A stretch of 21,913 nt of DNA, taken from assembly GCA_964588415.1 (NCBI GenBank), contig CAZPPK010000037.1:1-21913 (forward strand), read 5' to 3'. Both the position numbers and the translations under genes were made by a program. Of the stretch, positions 21,709 through 21,913 are shown in pieces. Origin of the DNA: Sulfidibacterium sp964588415. GTDB lineage: Bacteria > Bacteroidota > Bacteroidia > Bacteroidales > F082. The number at the start of each line of letters is the position of its first letter. Position 1 is the first letter of the stretch. The notes beneath the pieces are model-generated. The model was not told where the DNA came from. It did not search any database and saw only the letters and a program-made list of their open reading frames with translations.

Positions 21709-21913
21709 TTTTTATTCAATTTGTTTATGTTTGACTTGTTTACCGGCCACAATTTAATTCCAACACCTAAATTTAGTTTTTCGTAAGTGGTAAAACCGAC
21801 AGCATATTTTTTAAAATGAGAGGCATTATGTCCGTAAAGTAAAATAATATCTATTCTCTTCGATAAATCGTAAGTGAATTTAAATTCATAACGCCATGAA
21901 AACTCAGTGGTTT
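21705..21913 (-). CDS. 3' end of an outer-membrane-type protein gene (partial)
   Basis: An open frame enters from the right window edge, with its first complete codon at 21911-21909, and runs 68 codons to TGA 21707-21705. The visible C-terminus has strand-like alternation (EFSWRYEFKFTYDLSK, IDIILLYGHNASHFKKY, LNLGVGIKLWPV) and then a short Lys/Asn tail. GHNASH faintly recalls the His-Ser region of PagL-type acyloxyacyl hydrolases, but too little is present to decide. It overlaps the next gene by ATGA, which supports both as real co-translated genes. The start lies outside the window. Confidence 0.6.
   Translation of the reverse strand, partial: TTEFSWRYEFKFTYDLSKRIDIILLYGHNASHFKKYAVGFTTYEKLNLGVGIKLWPVNKSNINKLNKK

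Overview
The window is chromosomal DNA of a member of the Bacteroidota. Three observations support this. Perfect TAnnTTTG (-7 type) promoter motifs stand just upstream of six genes. Almost no gene has a Shine-Dalgarno sequence. The protein families are typical of the phylum: a mammalian-type glutaminyl cyclase, its style of EtfAB, and small 4-TM 'cytochrome b'-like proteins. An authentic HemN next to acyl-CoA dehydrogenase and ETF genes suggests a facultative or anaerobic lifestyle. I cannot name the genus.

Layout. 1-2030: an ArsC/Spx-fold thioredoxin-like gene and class II fumarase fumC, ending in a clear terminator, then an odd GC-rich structured intergenic segment. 2359-4557: a small 4-TM membrane protein (minus) divergent from a nitroreductase, then a lipoprotein glutaminyl-peptide cyclotransferase. 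4998-9996, all minus strand: etfA and etfB (paired), a short-chain-type acyl-CoA dehydrogenase, an FMN nitronate monooxygenase/FabK-like protein and ElbB (DJ-1/PfpI). 10718-12654: an OmpR-type response regulator and a sensor kinase sharing an ATGA overlap. 12848-20873: a seven-gene haem cluster, hemA-hemC-hemD-hemB-hemL-hemE-hemN. 21061-21913 (minus): two overlapping outer-membrane-type genes, the second cut by the window end.

The hem cluster encodes the C5 route from glutamyl-tRNA through glutamate-1-semialdehyde, 5-aminolevulinate, porphobilinogen, hydroxymethylbilane, uroporphyrinogen III and coproporphyrinogen III to protoporphyrinogen IX. The final oxidase and ferrochelatase are not here. 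EtfAB is the natural electron acceptor of the neighbouring acyl-CoA dehydrogenase. The glutaminyl cyclase fits the predicted mature N-terminus (Gln) of the outer-membrane protein at the right edge.

I see no defence system, CRISPR array, transposase, rRNA or tRNA. The unexplained part is the intergenic DNA. At least five kinds of hairpin-forming repeat lie between genes: two near-identical 37-nt palindromes, one of them nested inside another element; a three-arm element that can fold in two mutually exclusive ways; GTCATTTCGA...AAATCTC-type inverted repeats, one of them between hemL and hemE; and a tight cluster of perfect hairpins between hemN and the outer-membrane genes. The GC-rich block after fumC may be a structured RNA or another repeat.
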